DNA of 64,000 nt from Micromonospora sp. RP3T (GTDB lineage: Bacteria > Actinomycetota > Actinomycetes > Mycobacteriales > Micromonosporaceae): contig NZ_PYPS01000030.1 in NCBI RefSeq assembly GCF_003027925.1, positions 30,824 to 94,823 of the forward strand, written 5' to 3'. Shown piece after piece: positions 7,979 through 17,900 of this stretch. A program made the translations under genes and the position numbers. The notes below the pieces were generated by a model, which was not told the origin of the DNA, did no database searches, and saw nothing but the letters and a program-made list of their open reading frames with translations. Position 1 is the stretch's first letter. Each line of letters begins with the position of its first letter.

Positions 7979-9778
7979 GTGCGCGAGTTCTCCGTCCCGC
8001 CGATCGTCACCGTCGGCGACGCGGCCAACCTGACCGACCCGGTCTGGGAAAACGCCGAGGTCGCCCCGGACACCGTGCAGTTCGTCCGGCCGGCCGGCGA
8101 CGCGGGGCCGGTCGAGGTGACCTGCCGGCAGTTCCGCGACGAGGTGGTCGCGGTGGCCCGGGGCCTGATCGCGGCCGGCGTGTCCCCCGGCGACCGGGTC
8201 GGACTGATGAGCCGCACCCGCTACGAGTGGACCCTGCTCGACTACGCCATCTGGGCGGCCGGCGCGGTCACCGTGCCGATCTACGAGACCTCCAGCGCCG
8301 AGCAGGCCGCCTGGATCCTCGGTGACTCGGGCGCGGTGGCCGTGGTGGTGGAGAGCACCGCGCACGCGACGCTCGTCGCCGGCGTCCGGGACCGGCTGCC
8401 CGACCTGCGCGAGGTCTGGCAGATCGAGCTGGACGCGGTGCACGAGCTGGTCACCGCCGGCGCCTCGGTGGACCCGGCCGAGGTCGAGGTCCGCCGCTCG
8501 ACGCTCACGGCCGACGACCTCGCCACGATCATCTACACCAGCGGCACCACCGGCCGGCCGAAAGGCTGCGTGCTGACCCACCGCAACATCTACGCCGACA
8601 TCGCCAACGCGGTGCCGGTGTTGCCGAACCTGTTCCGCCAGGGCGCCTCCACCCTGCTCTTCCTGCCGCTGGCACACGCGTTCGCCCGGCTCATCCAGGT
8701 CGGCGTGGTGCAGGCCCGGGCCACCATGGCGCACTGCGCGGACACCAGCGACCTGGTCGGCGCGCTCCAGGAGTTCAAGCCGACGTTCGTGCTCTCCGTA
8801 CCCCGGGTCTTCGAGAAGGTCTACAACGGCGCGCGGCAGAAGGCCGAGGCGGACGGCAAGGGCAAGATCTTCGACCGGGCGGAAAAGGTCGCCATCGCCT
8901 GGAGCGAGGCGCTGGAGACGCCGGGCGGGCCGGGCCTGGCGCTGCGCGCCCAGCACGCGCTCTTCGACCGGCTGGTCTACGGCAAGCTGCGGGCGGCGCT
9001 GGGCGGCCGGTGCCGCGACGCGATCTCCGGCGGCGCGCCGCTCGGCGCCCGGCTCGGGCACTTCTTCCGGGGCGTCGGGGTGACCGTCTGCGAGGGGTAC
9101 GGCCTCACCGAGACGTCGCCGGCCGCCGCCGCGAACCTGCCCACCGGCACCCGGATCGGCACGGTCGGCCGGCCGCTGCCCGGCGTCACCGTCCGGATCG
9201 ACGACGACGGTGAGATCCTGATCTCCGGCGACATCGTCTTCCAGGGGTACTGGCACAACGAGGCGGCCACCGCCGAGGCGCTCACCACCGACGGCTGGTT
9301 CCGCACCGGCGACCTGGGCCAGCTCGACGCGGACGGCTACCTCAGCATCACCGGCCGGAAGAAGGAGATCATCGTGACCGCCGGCGGCAAGAACGTCGCC
9401 CCGGCGGTGCTGGAGGACCAGGTCCGGGCGCACCCCTTGATCAGCCAGTGCGTGGTGGTCGGTGACCGGCAGCCGTTCATCGCGGCGCTTGTCACCATCG
9501 ACGAGGAGGCGCTGCCGAAGTGGCTGGCCGGGCACGGGCGCCCGGAGACCACGAGCGCCGCCGAGCTGCGCGACGACGAGGCGCTGCGCGCCGAGGTGCA
9601 GGGCGCGGTCGACCAGGCCAACCAGTCCGTCTCCAAGGCCGAGGCGATCAAGGTGGTCCGGATCCTGCCCCGGGACTTCACCGAGGCGACCGGCGAGCTG
9701 ACCCCCTCGCTGAAGGTCAAGCGGCAGGTCGTCCACAAGACGTACGCCACGGAGATCGCGGAGATCTACCGGCGCTGA
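7979..9778 (+). CDS. fadD: Long-chain fatty acid-CoA ligase (FadD15-like)
   Basis: An ANL-superfamily adenylating enzyme of 599 residues that activates fatty acids to acyl-AMP and then acyl-CoA. Visible signatures are the P-loop-like IIYTSGTTGRPKG, GYGLTETSP in the A5 region, GWFRTGDLG, and ITGRKKEIIVTAGGKNVAP containing the hinge and catalytic region. GTG at 7979 is chosen because AGGGAG lies five bases upstream; an in-frame GTG two codons earlier at 7973 overlaps that site. By order and similarity it corresponds to M. tuberculosis fadD15, next to the SRPBCC protein. It is followed after 14 bp by a histidine kinase gene, so the three plus-strand genes may form one transcript ending at the 12.17-kb hairpin. 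Confidence 0.9.
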   Translation: MREFSVPPIVTVGDAANLTDPVWENAEVAPDTVQFVRPAGDAGPVEVTCRQFRDEVVAVARGLIAAGVSPGDRVGLMSRTRYEWTLLDYAIWAAGAVTVPIYETSSAEQAAWILGDSGAVAVVVESTAHATLVAGVRDRLPDLREVWQIELDAVHELVTAGASVDPAEVEVRRSTLTADDLATIIYTSGTTGRPKGCVLTHRNIYADIANAVPVLPNLFRQGASTLLFLPLAHAFARLIQVGVVQARATMAHCADTSDLVGALQEFKPTFVLSVPRVFEKVYNGARQKAEADGKGKIFDRAEKVAIAWSEALETPGGPGLALRAQHALFDRLVYGKLRAALGGRCRDAISGGAPLGARLGHFFRGVGVTVCEGYGLTETSPAAAANLPTGTRIGTVGRPLPGVTVRIDDDGEILISGDIVFQGYWHNEAATAEALTTDGWFRTGDLGQLDADGYLSITGRKKEIIVTAGGKNVAPAVLEDQVRAHPLISQCVVVGDRQPFIAALVTIDEEALPKWLAGHGRPETTSAAELRDDEALRAEVQGAVDQANQSVSKAEAIKVVRILPRDFTEATGELTPSLKVKRQVVHKTYATEIAEIYRR

Positions 9779-9792
9779 CTACGATCCGTCAG

Positions 9793-11487
9793 GTGCCCGC
9801 CTCCACATCCGGACAGCCGCAGACGCAGCTCCTCGCGGTCGCGGCCCGCGCGGTTCTCCTCGCGCTGGTCGCCGCCCTGACCCTGTTCGCCACCCGCGAC
9901 GCCACCGAACTCTGGTGGATCGCCCTGCTCGGCGTCGCCGGGCTGCCCGCCGTCCTGGCGCCGCAGCACCGGCTGCTCACCCCGATCAGCCGCTTCGCCG
10001 AGGTGGTGGTGCTCGGGCTGGCCGCCAGTCAGGTCGCCGCCGGCGCCCACCTCACCGGCGTCACCGACGGGCTGGGCGCGTCGGCGGTGCTGCCGTACCT
10101 GGCCGTGCCGGTCACCGTGACCGCGCTGCGCCGCCGGTTCCGCGAGGGCGCCGCGCTGCTCGCGGTCACCGCGGCGACGCTGCTGGTCAGCGCCGCGTTC
10201 ACCGAGGTCGGTGGCGAGCCGCAGCTCGGCCAGCTCGGTTACCTCGCGGTCTGCGCGCAGTGGCTGATCCTGGCCGGCCTCGGCCTCTACACCGCCGGCA
10301 CGCTCCAGCGGGTGATGCGGGTCCGCGGCGAGGGCAAACCCCAGCCGTACGCCGAGGCCACCCGGCTGTTGACCCAGCTCCGGACGGTGGCCCGGCAGCT
10401 CCCCGGCGCCACCCTGGACCCGGGCGGCATCTCCGAGCACCTGCTGGAGGAGCTGCGGGTGGTGGCGAAGACCGACCGGGGCGCGGTGCTCTCCGCCAGC
10501 GGCGGCGGCCGGCTGGTGGTGCTCGCCCAGATCGGCGCGGACCGGGTCGACTGGGAGACCACGCTCGACGCCGACTCGGCCATCGCCGACGCCTGGGCCA
10601 GCCAGCAGCCGACCGTCTCGGCCCGTTCGCAGGCCCGGTCCCGGCACTCCGGTGAGGTGTCGGCGCTGATCGTGCCGCTGGTCGCCGGCGTACGCACGGT
10701 CGGCCTGGTGGTGATCGAGGCGGACACCGGCGCCGCGTACCCGCCGCCGGTGGTGTCCCGGGTGACCGCGCTGACCGGCCCGGCGGCGCTGCGGCTGGAG
10801 GCCGCGCTGCTCTTCGACGAGGTGCGCTCGCTGGCCACCAACGAGGAGCGGCAGCGGCTGGCCCGGGAGATCCACGACGGGGTCGCCCAGGAGCTGGTGA
10901 TGGTCGGGTACGGCATCGACAACGCCCTGGCGTACGTCGACGAGGACCCGAAGGAGACCGCCGAGGCGCTGCGTACGCTGCGGCACGAGGTCACCCGGGT
11001 GATCCAGGAGCTGCGGTTGAGCCTGTTCGAGTTGCGCAGCGAGGTGGACCGGCACGGCGGGCTGGCCGCCGCCATCGCCGAGTACGCCCGCACCGTCGGC
11101 GCCTCCGGCGGGCTGCGGGTGAACCTGTCCCTGGACGAGTCCACCGCCCGGCTGCCGGCCGCCACCGAGGCCGAGTTGCTGCGCATCGCCCAGGAGGCGG
11201 TCACCAACGCGCGCAAGCACGCCGGCGCGTCGAACCTCTGGGTCACCTGTGAGGTGGATCCCCCGTACGCCCGGATCGAAGTGTCGGATGACGGTCACGG
11301 CATCGGTGACCAGCGGCCCGAGGGGCACTATGGTCTTGCGATCATGGCGGAGAGGGCGGAACGTATCCGAGGCCGGTTGGAGATCAGGCCGCGGCAACCC
11401 AGCGGCACAACCGTGGCGGTGGTACTCGGCTCGTCGCCCCGGCGCGATAAGGTGCGCGGCAGCGCCGCAGCAGCAGAAGGGGAGTAA
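9793..11487 (+). CDS. Membrane-associated GAF sensor histidine kinase (HisKA_3, NarL type)
   Basis: A 564-residue kinase. The N-terminal ~175 residues hold about six hydrophobic segments, a GAF-like sensory region follows (about 195-350), then a HisKA_3 dimerisation domain with the phospho-acceptor His in AREIHDGVAQEL, and a C-terminal HATPase domain with N-box EAVTNARKH, G1 DDGHGI and GHYGLAIM. It should phosphorylate the LuxR-type regulator encoded seven bases downstream. The signal is unknown. The GTG start at 9793 lies 14 bases after the ligase stop with only a weak ribosome site, so coupling to the upstream gene is likely. Confidence 0.9.
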   Translation: MPASTSGQPQTQLLAVAARAVLLALVAALTLFATRDATELWWIALLGVAGLPAVLAPQHRLLTPISRFAEVVVLGLAASQVAAGAHLTGVTDGLGASAVLPYLAVPVTVTALRRRFREGAALLAVTAATLLVSAAFTEVGGEPQLGQLGYLAVCAQWLILAGLGLYTAGTLQRVMRVRGEGKPQPYAEATRLLTQLRTVARQLPGATLDPGGISEHLLEELRVVAKTDRGAVLSASGGGRLVVLAQIGADRVDWETTLDADSAIADAWASQQPTVSARSQARSRHSGEVSALIVPLVAGVRTVGLVVIEADTGAAYPPPVVSRVTALTGPAALRLEAALLFDEVRSLATNEERQRLAREIHDGVAQELVMVGYGIDNALAYVDEDPKETAEALRTLRHEVTRVIQELRLSLFELRSEVDRHGGLAAAIAEYARTVGASGGLRVNLSLDESTARLPAATEAELLRIAQEAVTNARKHAGASNLWVTCEVDPPYARIEVSDDGHGIGDQRPEGHYGLAIMAERAERIRGRLEIRPRQPSGTTVAVVLGSSPRRDKVRGSAAAAEGE

Positions 11488-11494
11488 CCCGAGG

Positions 11495-12163
11495 ATGACC
11501 ACTAGCCCGACACCGGCCACCCGGACCAAGGTCCTCCTTGTCGACGATCACGACCTGATCCGCAAGGGTCTGCGGCACGCCTTCGAGCGGGACCGGCAGT
11601 TCGAGGTCGTGGGCGAGGCCGCCACGGCCGCGGAGGGCGTGCGCCAGGCCGGCGCGCTCCAGCCCGACGTGGTGATCATGGACCTGCGACTGCCCGACGG
11701 CAGCGGTCTGGAGGCCACCCGCGCGCTGCGCAAGTCCAGCGCCTCGATGGGCATCGTGGTGCTCACCATGTACGCCGGTGACGACCAGCTCTTCGGCGCG
11801 CTGGAGGCGGGGGCGAGCGCGTTCGTCCCGAAGACCGCCCCGGCCGACGAGGTGGTGGCCGCCGCCCGGCACGCCGCCTCCTCCCCCAGCGCGTTCACGG
11901 CGGCCGACCTGGCCGAGGCGATGAAGCGCCGGCTCGCCCCGTCCGGCCCGCAGCTCTCCCCGCGCGAGGGGCAGGTGCTGCGGCTGCTCGCCGACGGCAT
12001 GAGCGTGGCCGGCATCGCCAAGCAGCTCTTCGTCAGCGAGTCGACCGCCAAGACCCACATCTCCAAGCTCTACGAGAAGCTGGGCGCGGCCAACCGGGCC
12101 CAGGCGCTGATGACGGCGCTGCGGCTGGGGCTGCTGGAGGCCCCCGACGCGCCGAAGTTCTGA
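11495..12163 (+). CDS. NarL/LuxR-family response regulator
   Basis: A 222-residue two-domain regulator. The receiver has the acidic pair in LLVDDHD, the phospho-acceptor Asp in VVIMDLRLPDG, Thr in VVLTMY and Lys in VPKTAP. The C-terminal LuxR helix-turn-helix follows from LSPREGQVLRLLADGMSVAGIAKQLFVSESTAKTHISKLYEKL. It is the partner of the kinase immediately upstream, with a seven-base gap. AAGGGGAG upstream and GAGG next to the ATG support the start. Targets are unknown; by position it may control the acyl-CoA ligase or itself. A strong hairpin follows the stop. Confidence 0.93.
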   Translation: MTTSPTPATRTKVLLVDDHDLIRKGLRHAFERDRQFEVVGEAATAAEGVRQAGALQPDVVIMDLRLPDGSGLEATRALRKSSASMGIVVLTMYAGDDQLFGALEAGASAFVPKTAPADEVVAAARHAASSPSAFTAADLAEAMKRRLAPSGPQLSPREGQVLRLLADGMSVAGIAKQLFVSESTAKTHISKLYEKLGAANRAQALMTALRLGLLEAPDAPKF

Positions 12164-12170
12164 CGGCACC

Positions 12171-12214
12171 GCCGGAGAGGCCCCGTCCGCACGCCGGACG
12201 CGGGCCTCTCCGGC
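12171..12214 (+). terminator. Strong hairpin after the response regulator gene
   Basis: Positions 12171-12183 and 12202-12214 form a perfect 13-bp stem, extended inward by a second CGTCCG/CGGACG pairing. It starts five bases after the regulator stop codon and is followed by ATTCC, a weak U-tract. This is the likely end of the ligase-kinase-regulator transcript. Confidence 0.7.
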
Positions 12215-12360
12215 ATTCCGGGCGCGGGTCGACCGCGTACGGTGAACGGCCGGACGCGGAACGACGGCGGTCTTTGCACCGCGACAGCGGCCGGGCAGAA
12301 TACCCGGGTGATCCGCGCGGCGGTGACGCCGCGCGTCGCCGACACCCAAGGGGCAGGGAC

Positions 12361-13173
12361 ATGCAGCGGCCGGACTGGGCACCCGAGACGATCGACATCG
12401 AGCGCCCGAGCGTGGCCCGCATGTACGACTACTACCTGGGCGGTTCGCACAACTTCGCGGCCGACCGGGCCGCCGCGCGGGCGATGGTCGAGGCGGTGCC
12501 GGAGGCCCCGCTGATGGCCCAGGCCAACCGCGCCTTCCTCCGCCGGGCGGTGCACTACCTGGCCGAGACCGGGGTGCGGCAGTTCCTGGACATCGGCTCC
12601 GGCATCCCGACCGTGGGCAACGTGCACGAGATCGCCCAGGGCATCGACCCCGACTCCCGGGTGGTCTACGTCGACGTGGACCCGGTGGCGGTCGCGCACA
12701 GCCAGGAGATCCTGGCCGGCAACGAGCGGGCCGCCGTGGTCCGGGAGGACCTGCGCGACCCGGTGGCGATCCTGCGCCATCCGGACGTCACCCGGTTGAT
12801 CGACTTCACCGAGCCGGTCGCGGTGATGATCGTGGCGGTGCTGCACTTCATCCCGGACTCCGACCGCCCGGAGGAGATCCTGCGGACGCTGCGCGCGGCG
12901 CTGGCGCCCGGCAGCCACCTGGTGCTCTCCCAGGCCAGCGACGACGGCCGGGACGGCACCGGCGAGCGGGCCGAGGCGGAACGGGTCTACCGGCGCACCG
13001 ACAGCCAGCTCTTCATCCGCGGTCGGGCCGAGCTGACCGCGCTGTTCGCCGGGTTCGAGCTGGTCGACCCGGGCGTGGTGTGGGTGCCGCAGTGGCGACC
13101 GGACGCCCCCGACCAGGCGGAACACGCCGAACGGGCGGTCTTCATGGGCGGGGTCGGGCGGCTCGGTGCCTGA
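12361..13173 (+). CDS. DUF574-type SAM-dependent methyltransferase
   Basis: A 270-residue protein of the actinobacterial S-adenosylmethionine methyltransferase family PF04672. Characteristic segments are IDIERPSVARMYDYYLGGSHN near the start, FLDIGSGIPT (SAM-binding motif I), VVYVDVDPVAVAHS with the acidic end of strand 2, and the late VLHFIPD and SHLVLSQAS strands. The substrate of this expanded family is unknown; many members sit beside regulators. The ATG follows an AAGGGGCAGGGAC segment. Its last eight bases overlap the GGDEF-EAL gene, so the two are probably made together. Confidence 0.88.
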   Translation: MQRPDWAPETIDIERPSVARMYDYYLGGSHNFAADRAAARAMVEAVPEAPLMAQANRAFLRRAVHYLAETGVRQFLDIGSGIPTVGNVHEIAQGIDPDSRVVYVDVDPVAVAHSQEILAGNERAAVVREDLRDPVAILRHPDVTRLIDFTEPVAVMIVAVLHFIPDSDRPEEILRTLRAALAPGSHLVLSQASDDGRDGTGERAEAERVYRRTDSQLFIRGRAELTALFAGFELVDPGVVWVPQWRPDAPDQAEHAERAVFMGGVGRLGA

Positions 13174-14938
13174 CGACGTGGCCACCGTGACCGCCGCCGG
13201 CCGCTGCCGCCCCGGCGTCTTCGCCCGGGCCTGGGCCAAGGCGGTCTCCGGGACCAGCTACCTGCCGATGACCCAGGCGCAGCTGGAGGAGATGCTGCAA
13301 CGGCTCACCGAGCGGCTCGCCCAGGCGATGCGCGCCGACCCGTTCGACCTGCGGATCGGCCAGCAGGTGGGCGCGGAGCTGGTGCAGTCGCACATCGCCT
13401 CCGCCGAGGGCCTGGGTCGCACCGTCGAGGTGATCCAGCTCCGGCTGGTCCGCGACCTCGACCTGGACGTCGACGACGTCGAGGACCGGATGTCCCGGCT
13501 GCTCGCCACCGTCGCCACCGGGTACGCCCGGGCGCTGCGCGACCGCACGCTGGACGAGCAGGAGTCCATCCGGCGGGCCGCCATGATGGCGCGCGCCCAG
13601 GCCGAACGGGCGCTGCGGGACAGCGAGGCCCGCTTCCGGCACCAGGCCACCCACGACCCGCTGACCGACCTGCCGAACCGCACGCTGTTCACCGAGCGGC
13701 TGACCGCCGCGATCGTCGCGCCCGGCCGGGGCGCGGACCGGATCGGGGTCTGCTTCCTCGACCTGGACCGGTTCAAGGTGGTCAACGACTCCCTCGGTCA
13801 CCAGGTCGGCGACTCGCTGCTGGTGGCGGTGGCGCAGCGGCTGCGCCGGACGCTCGGCGAGCACCTGGTGGCCCGCCTGGGCGGCGACGAGTTCGTGATC
13901 CTGGTGGAGCGCACCGCCGGCACCGACGACGTGGTCAAGGTCGCCGAGGCGGCGCTGGAGGCGGTACGCGAGCCCGCGCTCGTCGACGGGCACGAGCTGA
14001 CGGTGTCGGCGAGCATCGGCATCGTGGAGCGGCCGGTGGCCGGCACCTCGCCGATGGAGCTGATGCGCGCCGCGGACAGCACGCTGCACTGGGCCAAGGC
14101 CGCCGGCGGGGCCCGCTGGTCGTTGTTCGACGCCGACCGGAACCGCCGCGAGCTGGCCCGGTACGCGCTCTCCGCGGCGATCCCGGCCGCGCTGGACCGG
14201 GGCGAGTTCTACCTCGACTACCAGCCGCTGACGTCGCTGCGTGACGGCCGGGTGCTCGGCATGGAAGCGCTGGTGCGCTGGCGCCACCCGGAGCTGGGGG
14301 TGCTCCGGCCGGACAGCTTCATCCCGCTGGCCGAGGAGACCGGCCTGATCGTCCGGCTCGGCAGCTGGGTGCTGGCCGAGGCGTGCCGCGAGGCGGGCAC
14401 CTGGTCTGCGGCGGGTGGCGACGCGCCGTTCGTCAGCGTCAACCTGGCCGTACGCCAGTTGCACCGGGCCGACCTGGTGCCCGAGGTGCGGGGCGTGCTC
14501 GGCCGCACCGGCCTGCCCCCGGAACGGCTGCAACTGGAGGTCACCGAGAGCACCATGATGAGCACCGTGGTCGAGCCGGTCCGGGCGCTGCGGGTGCTCG
14601 GCGATCTCGGCATCCGGGTGGCGATCGACGACTTCGGCACCGGGTACTGCAATCTCGCGTACCTGCGGGACCTGCCGGTGACCGAGTTGAAGGTGGCCGG
14701 CGAGTTCGTGACCGGGCTGCGCGCGCCGGCCGGCGACCCGGGCGGCCGTACCGACGAACGGATCCTCGCCTCGCTGGTCTCGCTGGCGCACGCCCTGGAC
14801 CTCACGGTCACCGCCGAGGGGGTGGAGACGGCCGGCCAGGCGGACCGGTTGCGCGCCATCGGCTGCGACGCCGGTCAGGGCTGGCACTTCGGCCGCCCCG
14901 GCCCCGCGACCGCCCACGTGGTCCACGCCGGGGTGTGA
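13166..14938 (+). CDS. GGDEF-EAL protein (cyclic-di-GMP turnover)
   Basis: A 590-residue protein without transmembrane helices. An all-helical N-terminal region (about 1-155, sensory, unrecognised) leads into a GGDEF domain (about 165-320) with intact RLGGDEFVIL, then an EAL domain (about 330-580) with GMEALVRW, the ExTE-type EVTEST, IDDFGTGY, AEGVE and GQGWHF. The inhibitory RxxD site five residues before GGDEF is absent (LGEH). In the usual LKID motif the Asp is replaced (LKVAGEF), though the Lys is kept. It could make, degrade or only sense cyclic-di-GMP. The GTG start overlaps the methyltransferase 3' end by eight bases. Confidence 0.88.
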   Translation: MPDDVATVTAAGRCRPGVFARAWAKAVSGTSYLPMTQAQLEEMLQRLTERLAQAMRADPFDLRIGQQVGAELVQSHIASAEGLGRTVEVIQLRLVRDLDLDVDDVEDRMSRLLATVATGYARALRDRTLDEQESIRRAAMMARAQAERALRDSEARFRHQATHDPLTDLPNRTLFTERLTAAIVAPGRGADRIGVCFLDLDRFKVVNDSLGHQVGDSLLVAVAQRLRRTLGEHLVARLGGDEFVILVERTAGTDDVVKVAEAALEAVREPALVDGHELTVSASIGIVERPVAGTSPMELMRAADSTLHWAKAAGGARWSLFDADRNRRELARYALSAAIPAALDRGEFYLDYQPLTSLRDGRVLGMEALVRWRHPELGVLRPDSFIPLAEETGLIVRLGSWVLAEACREAGTWSAAGGDAPFVSVNLAVRQLHRADLVPEVRGVLGRTGLPPERLQLEVTESTMMSTVVEPVRALRVLGDLGIRVAIDDFGTGYCNLAYLRDLPVTELKVAGEFVTGLRAPAGDPGGRTDERILASLVSLAHALDLTVTAEGVETAGQADRLRAIGCDAGQGWHFGRPGPATAHVVHAGV

Positions 14939-14963
14939 GACGGGGGCCGATCGACGGCACAAT

Positions 14964-17900
14964 GTGGACCGTGCATGGCGAACGGACCACCGGGTGACGG
15001 CCGGCACGGCTGCGGGCGCGTCAGGCGTCGGCGCGCTGGTACGCGGGTACCGGCTCCGGGCCGGTCTCACCCAGGCGGAGCTGTCGACCCGGGCCGGCGT
15101 GAGCGTACGCACGCTGCGTGACCTCGAACGCGGCCGGACCCGCCGGCCACACGCTCCCGCGCTCGACGGCCTGGCCGACGCCCTGCGTCTCTCCCCGGCG
15201 GAACGCGATGAGCTGCGGGCGGTGGTGGGCCGGGCGGCCGGGGCGGGCACCGGCGCGCTGCGGGTGGACGTGCTCGGGCCGTTGGACGTCCGCCGGGGCG
15301 ACCGGCCGCTGCGGCTCGGCTCGGCGAACCAGCGGTGTCTGCTGGCGCTGCTCGCCCTGGGGGCTGGTCGGGTGGTCGGTCAACAGGAGATCGTCGACGT
15401 GCTCTGGGCGGACGACCCGCCACGGACGGCGGTCAACCTGGTCCACGTCTACGTGAGCCGCCTGCGGCGGGACCTCGCCGACGCCGCGCCCGGCAGGGCC
15501 GGGCCGCACCCCGGCGACCAGCTGCTGGCGCACGTCAACGGCGGGTACCGGCTCGACCTGTCGCCCGGCGAGTCGGACGTCGCCGCCTTCGACGCGTTCC
15601 TCGCGGACGCCGATCGCCTCGTCTCCCCCGACGGGTCGTCCGACGCCGATCCGGCTGCCGTGGCCGAGGCGGTCGGGGCGGCGCTGGGGTGTTGGCGGGG
15701 GCCGGTCCTGGCCGGGGCCGAGCCCCGGCTGACCGGGCACCCGTGGACGGTGGAGCTGGGCCGGCGACGGGTCGACGCGGCGGCGCGCTTCGCCGACCGG
15801 GCCGCCCGCGTCGGTCGCCACCGGGAGGCGGTGCTCGCGTTGGGGCGGGTCGTCGCGGACGAACCGCTGCACGAGGGGCTGCACGCCCGACTCATGCGGG
15901 CGTTGCTGGCCCAGGGCGAGCCGGCGGCCGCGCTCGACGTCTTCCGGGTGGTCCGGGCCCGGCTCGCCGAGGAACTCGGCCTCGATCCCGGCGACGCGTT
16001 GCGCTCCGCGTACGTGGCGGTGCTGCGCCGTCGGCCGGGGATCGCCGGGGCGGACGACGCCGTACCGGCCCCACCGTCCGGACCGACCGCTGCCGCCGGG
16101 TACGACACCGGGCCGTTGCGCCCCGCCCAGCTCCCACCGGACATGGTGCCGTTCGTCGGTCGCGCGGACCACCTCCACCGCCTGGACGAGCCGATCCGCG
16201 CCGAACGGGGCGACGCCGCTCCCGGCACCACCTTCGTGATCACCGGAATGGCCGGCATCGGGAAGACGGCCCTTGCCGTGCGCTGGGCACAGCGGGTCCG
16301 GGAGCGGTTTCCGGACGGTCAGCTCTTCGTCGACCTGCGCGGCTTCTCGGCGGAGACGGCGGCCCGCCCGATCGACGTCCTGGCCCGGTTCCTCCGGGCG
16401 TTGGGCGTGCCCGGCGACCGGGTGCCCCCGGAACAGGACGAGGCGACGGACATGTTCCGGAGTCTCACCGCCGAACGTGCGCTGCTGGTGGTGCTGGACA
16501 ATGCGGCGGACGCGGCGCAGGTGCGTCCGCTGCTTCCCGGCGGGCCCCGGTGCGTCACTGTGGTCACCAGCCGCGGTCAGCTCTCCGGCCTGGTCGCCCG
16601 GCAGGGCGCGATCCGACTGGGCCTGGAGGTGCTCTCCCCCGCCGACGCGCACGCCCTGCTCGCGCGGCGGCTCGGCAACCGTCGCACGGACGCCGAACCG
16701 GAGGCGGTACGGAACCTCGTCGACGCCTGCGGCGCGCTGCCGCTGGCGTTGCAGATCGCCGCCGCCAACCTGCTGGACCGGGGCGACCGGCCGATCGCCG
16801 GGTACGTCGCGGAGATCATCTCGGCGAACCGGTTGTCCGCGCTGTCGCTCGCCGACGAGACGGAGTCGGCGCTGCCCGCCGCGTTCTTCCTGTCGTACCG
16901 GCGGTTGCCCGCCGACGCCCGTCGGCTCTTCCGGCTCCTCGGCGTGCTGCCGCTGCACGACGTCACGCCGGCCACGGCGGCGGCCCTGGTGGCCCGGCCG
17001 GAGGCGGAGACCGGGCGGCTCCTGGCGTTGCTCTGCCGCGCCCACCTGCTGCGGTGGGCGCCGCCCGACCGGTACGGCTGCCACGACCTGCTGCGGCTGT
17101 ACGCGCGCGACCGGGCGCGGCGGGAGGACACCCCGGCGCAGCGGCGGGCGGCGGTGCAGCGGTGGTGCCGGCACCACCTGGCGCGGGTGCACGAAGCCGC
17201 GGACGTGCTCTATCCGACGATGCTCCGGCTGCCGGCCGACGCCGCGACGGACCCCGACGGAGGCGCGGCGGACAACGGCGCCGGCGCAGCGGGCACCGAC
17301 GGAGGCGCGGCGGACGACGGCGGCGCGGACGACGGCGGCGCGGACGACGGCGGCGCGGCGGACGACGGCGCCGACGCGAGGACGGCCGGCGACAACACGG
17401 CGGACGTCGCCTTCCCCGACGAGGCGTCCGCCGCCGCCTGGCTGGACGCCGAGCGGGGCAACCTGATCGCGGTGATCACCCGGGCCGCCCGCCTGGGCCT
17501 GCGGAGCGTCGCCTGGCGGCTCGGTGACGCGCTGCGCGGGCACTTCACCCTGGGCGCCGACGACGTCGGTTGGCTCGCCGTGGGCAACGCCGCGCTCGCC
17601 GCCGCCACCGCCGACGGCGACCTTCGAGGTCAGGCCGCCGCCCACCTCAACCTCGCCGGCTGCCTGATCCGCCGGAACCTGACCTCGCCGGCGCGTCGGC
17701 ACGCGCTCCGGATGCTCGGTCTCGCCGAGGAGTCGGGTTGGCTCGACGCCGCCGCCGCGGCGTTGGGCACCCTCGGCGAACTCGACCAGATGGACGGGCA
17801 GCCGGACGACGCGGTGGGCCACTACGAGCGGGCACTCGACCTGAACCGCCGCACCGGCCGACTGGCCGGGCAGGCGATCAACCTGAACAATCTCGGCCTG

